From Lentilactobacillus senioris DSM 24302 = JCM 17472 (GTDB lineage: Bacteria > Bacillota > Bacilli > Lactobacillales > Lactobacillaceae): a stretch of 64,000 nt of DNA. The position numbers and the translations under genes were made by a program. The DNA is taken from assembly GCF_001436555.1 (NCBI RefSeq), contig NZ_AYZR01000004.1, forward strand, positions 372,001-436,000, written 5' to 3'. Positions 62,696 to 64,000 of this stretch are shown in pieces. The notes beneath the pieces were generated by a model. That model was not told the DNA's origin. It ran no database searches and saw nothing but the letters and a program-made list of their open reading frames with translations. Each line of letters opens with the position of its first letter. The stretch's first letter is position 1.

Positions 62696-64000
62696 TTATG
62701 CTTGCCAGCTAATGACGTTGTATTGCCCGGCAGACAATTGATCAACCTTATTAATCCAAGCAGTTTCGTTGTTTGCACGTGATGCTAGAATCGGATTATT
62801 AGTGTGCGTGGCTAATAAACTTTGATTAATAACCCACCAAGAATGGGCCATATTAGCGCGATCCAAATCATCAGCTAAGCGCATTGATTCATAGACCGGA
62901 GTTGTCTCTGGTAAAGTGACCATGACCACTTCCGTTTGTCTAGCGTCTTGGAGTTTTGGTAGTAAATTGACGATTGATTCAGGAACGTCTCCAGACGTCC
63001 GTTCTACTTCCTTGGCATAGCTTTGGCTGGAATCTAATAGGAGTAATGTATGCCCGGTTGGTGCAGTATCAATGACGGCAATATCACAATCATCGTCGGC
63101 TACTAATTCTGCAAAAGCGCGAAAGACTGCAATTTCTTGAGTACAAGGCGATTGTAAATCTTCTTTGACATAATCAACATCAGCTGGTGACATCGTCAAA
63201 GCAGCTTTAGCAATCACTTCATTTTGATAATGTTTTAATTCTTGGGCTTCATCAATGTGACTTAATTTAATATTGGTAGTGTCAGTTAATATTTCGGAGA
63301 TATGATCGGCTGGATCAGTTGATGCAAGATGAACACGTTTACCACGTTTAGCGAGTTCAGTTGCGATTTTAATGGCAATTGAAGTTTTACCAACACCGCC
63401 TTTACCCATCGTGAAAATAAGTTTCTTGTTAGTATTGACGAAATCATCAATCATTAAACCAAATTCGGGTAGATTGGTGTCCCTATTATTCGTAATTTTA
63501 GTAATCGGTTGTGACTTCTTTAATAAGTTTCTAACATTATCAATCCCAGCAATATTGTAAGCCCGTAAGGGAATTTGATAACTTTTAAGTTGTTTTAAAG
63601 TATCAGGCATCCGGACCAAATCAGCTTGTTGACGGTCGTAGAAAATTTGAGAGACAGCGTCGGTGGCTGTTTCAAAAACACCATTTAAAATTAATTTTTG
63701 ATTGGTAATGCCGAGATTTTTAAGCTCAGTTGAAGCGCGATCGGCCTCAAGTAACGGGGCAAGCTGTGGACGGGTAACCATTATGAGGGTTGTTAGCGTA
63801 CCATCATTTAGGGTTGCCATCGCTTTTTCATAAACGGCCTTGCGGTCACCCATACCTGCTAGTTGACCTAAGCAAGAAGCCCCTTGTTGATTTTCATCTA
63901 AGTAGCCACTCCAAGCTGATGGTAGTTGTAACAAACGGAGTGTGTGACCAGTAGGGGCAGTATCGAAAATGATTGTATCGAAGCTGTTGGCGACATCTGG
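62696..64000 (-). CDS. arsA: arsenite pump-driving ATPase, partial (5' end outside the window)
   Basis: At least 434 residues of the tandem ATPase ArsA. The end of the first half is seen at the window edge (TIIFDTAPTGHTLRLLQLPS). The second half has Walker A MGKGGVGKTSIAIKIATELA, DPADHISEIL, and the DTAP signature CDIAVIDTAPTGHTLLLLD, followed by a region of Cys/His-poor helices to the stop at 62696. A Cys of the metal site is in QSPCTQEIAVFRAF. It forms the motor of the ArsAB pump. No start is visible. Confidence 0.92.
   Translation of the reverse strand, partial: PDVANSFDTIIFDTAPTGHTLRLLQLPSAWSGYLDENQQGASCLGQLAGMGDRKAVYEKAMATLNDGTLTTLIMVTRPQLAPLLEADRASTELKNLGITNQKLILNGVFETATDAVSQIFYDRQQADLVRMPDTLKQLKSYQIPLRAYNIAGIDNVRNLLKKSQPITKITNNRDTNLPEFGLMIDDFVNTNKKLIFTMGKGGVGKTSIAIKIATELAKRGKRVHLASTDPADHISEILTDTTNIKLSHIDEAQELKHYQNEVIAKAALTMSPADVDYVKEDLQSPCTQEIAVFRAFAELVADDDCDIAVIDTAPTGHTLLLLDSSQSYAKEVERTSGDVPESIVNLLPKLQDARQTEVVMVTLPETTPVYESMRLADDLDRANMAHSWWVINQSLLATHTNNPILASRANNETAWINKVDQLSAGQYNVISWQA

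Overview
The window is AT-rich chromosomal DNA of a heterofermentative lactic acid bacterium (family Lactobacillaceae). Three features suggest this. The surface layer paralogues are of the Lactobacillus brevis/buchneri/hilgardii type. Sortase substrates carry LPQTS and KxYKxGKxW signals. Regulation is typical of low-GC Gram-positives: T-box, TPP riboswitches, a Zur box, a cre, a PurR box and a LexA box. The block rsmG-parA-parB-DUF951-ychF-DUF1129-guaB is the usual neighbourhood just beside oriC in lactobacilli. I cannot name the species from sequence alone.

Layout. 1-6.2 kb: membrane protein fragment, acetyltransferase, T-box-controlled NhaC antiporter, LysM/Apf-like wall protein, zinc-binding lipoprotein behind a Zur box, manA. 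6.2-13.7 kb: a candidate C-rich small RNA, esterase, membrane proteins, glpF and glpK (glycerol use) and rlmD. 13.7-18.2 kb: two oxidoreductases and a TPP-riboswitch thiamine salvage operon thiMDE. 18.3-23.4 kb: secreted propeller-like protein, MacB-type ABC exporter, and a sigma factor-DUF1659-DUF2922 cluster. 23.5-35.8 kb: surface-protein region with four S-layer paralogues (two intact genes facing each other with near-identical 5' ends, one pseudogene split by a 4.9-kb insertion, one more intact gene), a KxYKxGKxW adhesin with its glycosyltransferase, IS30 and umuC remnants, thiW and a ComK-like gene. 36-39.6 kb: nucleoside hydrolase, SGNH esterase and an Asn-rich surface protein. 40.4-45 kb: nucleoside uptake operon behind a PurR box, led by a phosphopentomutase-like protein without its catalytic residues. 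45-55.4 kb: origin-proximal housekeeping block, a two-component system with dacA, azlCD. 55.5-59.8 kb: cyclopropane fatty acid synthase, a TPR-like anchored protein, a permease, gpmA. 59.8-64 kb: accessory junction with a second gpmA 3' end, IS30 and permease remnants, and an arsenite efflux operon (arsA-arsB) that leaves the window.

The most interesting signals are: (1) an RNA-like element present three times directly after stop codons of envelope-related genes, with compensatory base changes in its long stems; (2) an inverted pair of S-layer gene starts whose shared block begins just after the -35 box, the architecture expected of an invertible S-layer switch; (3) a DeoB-derived likely pseudoenzyme at the head of a nucleoside uptake operon; (4) a small RNA with three UCCCC motifs.
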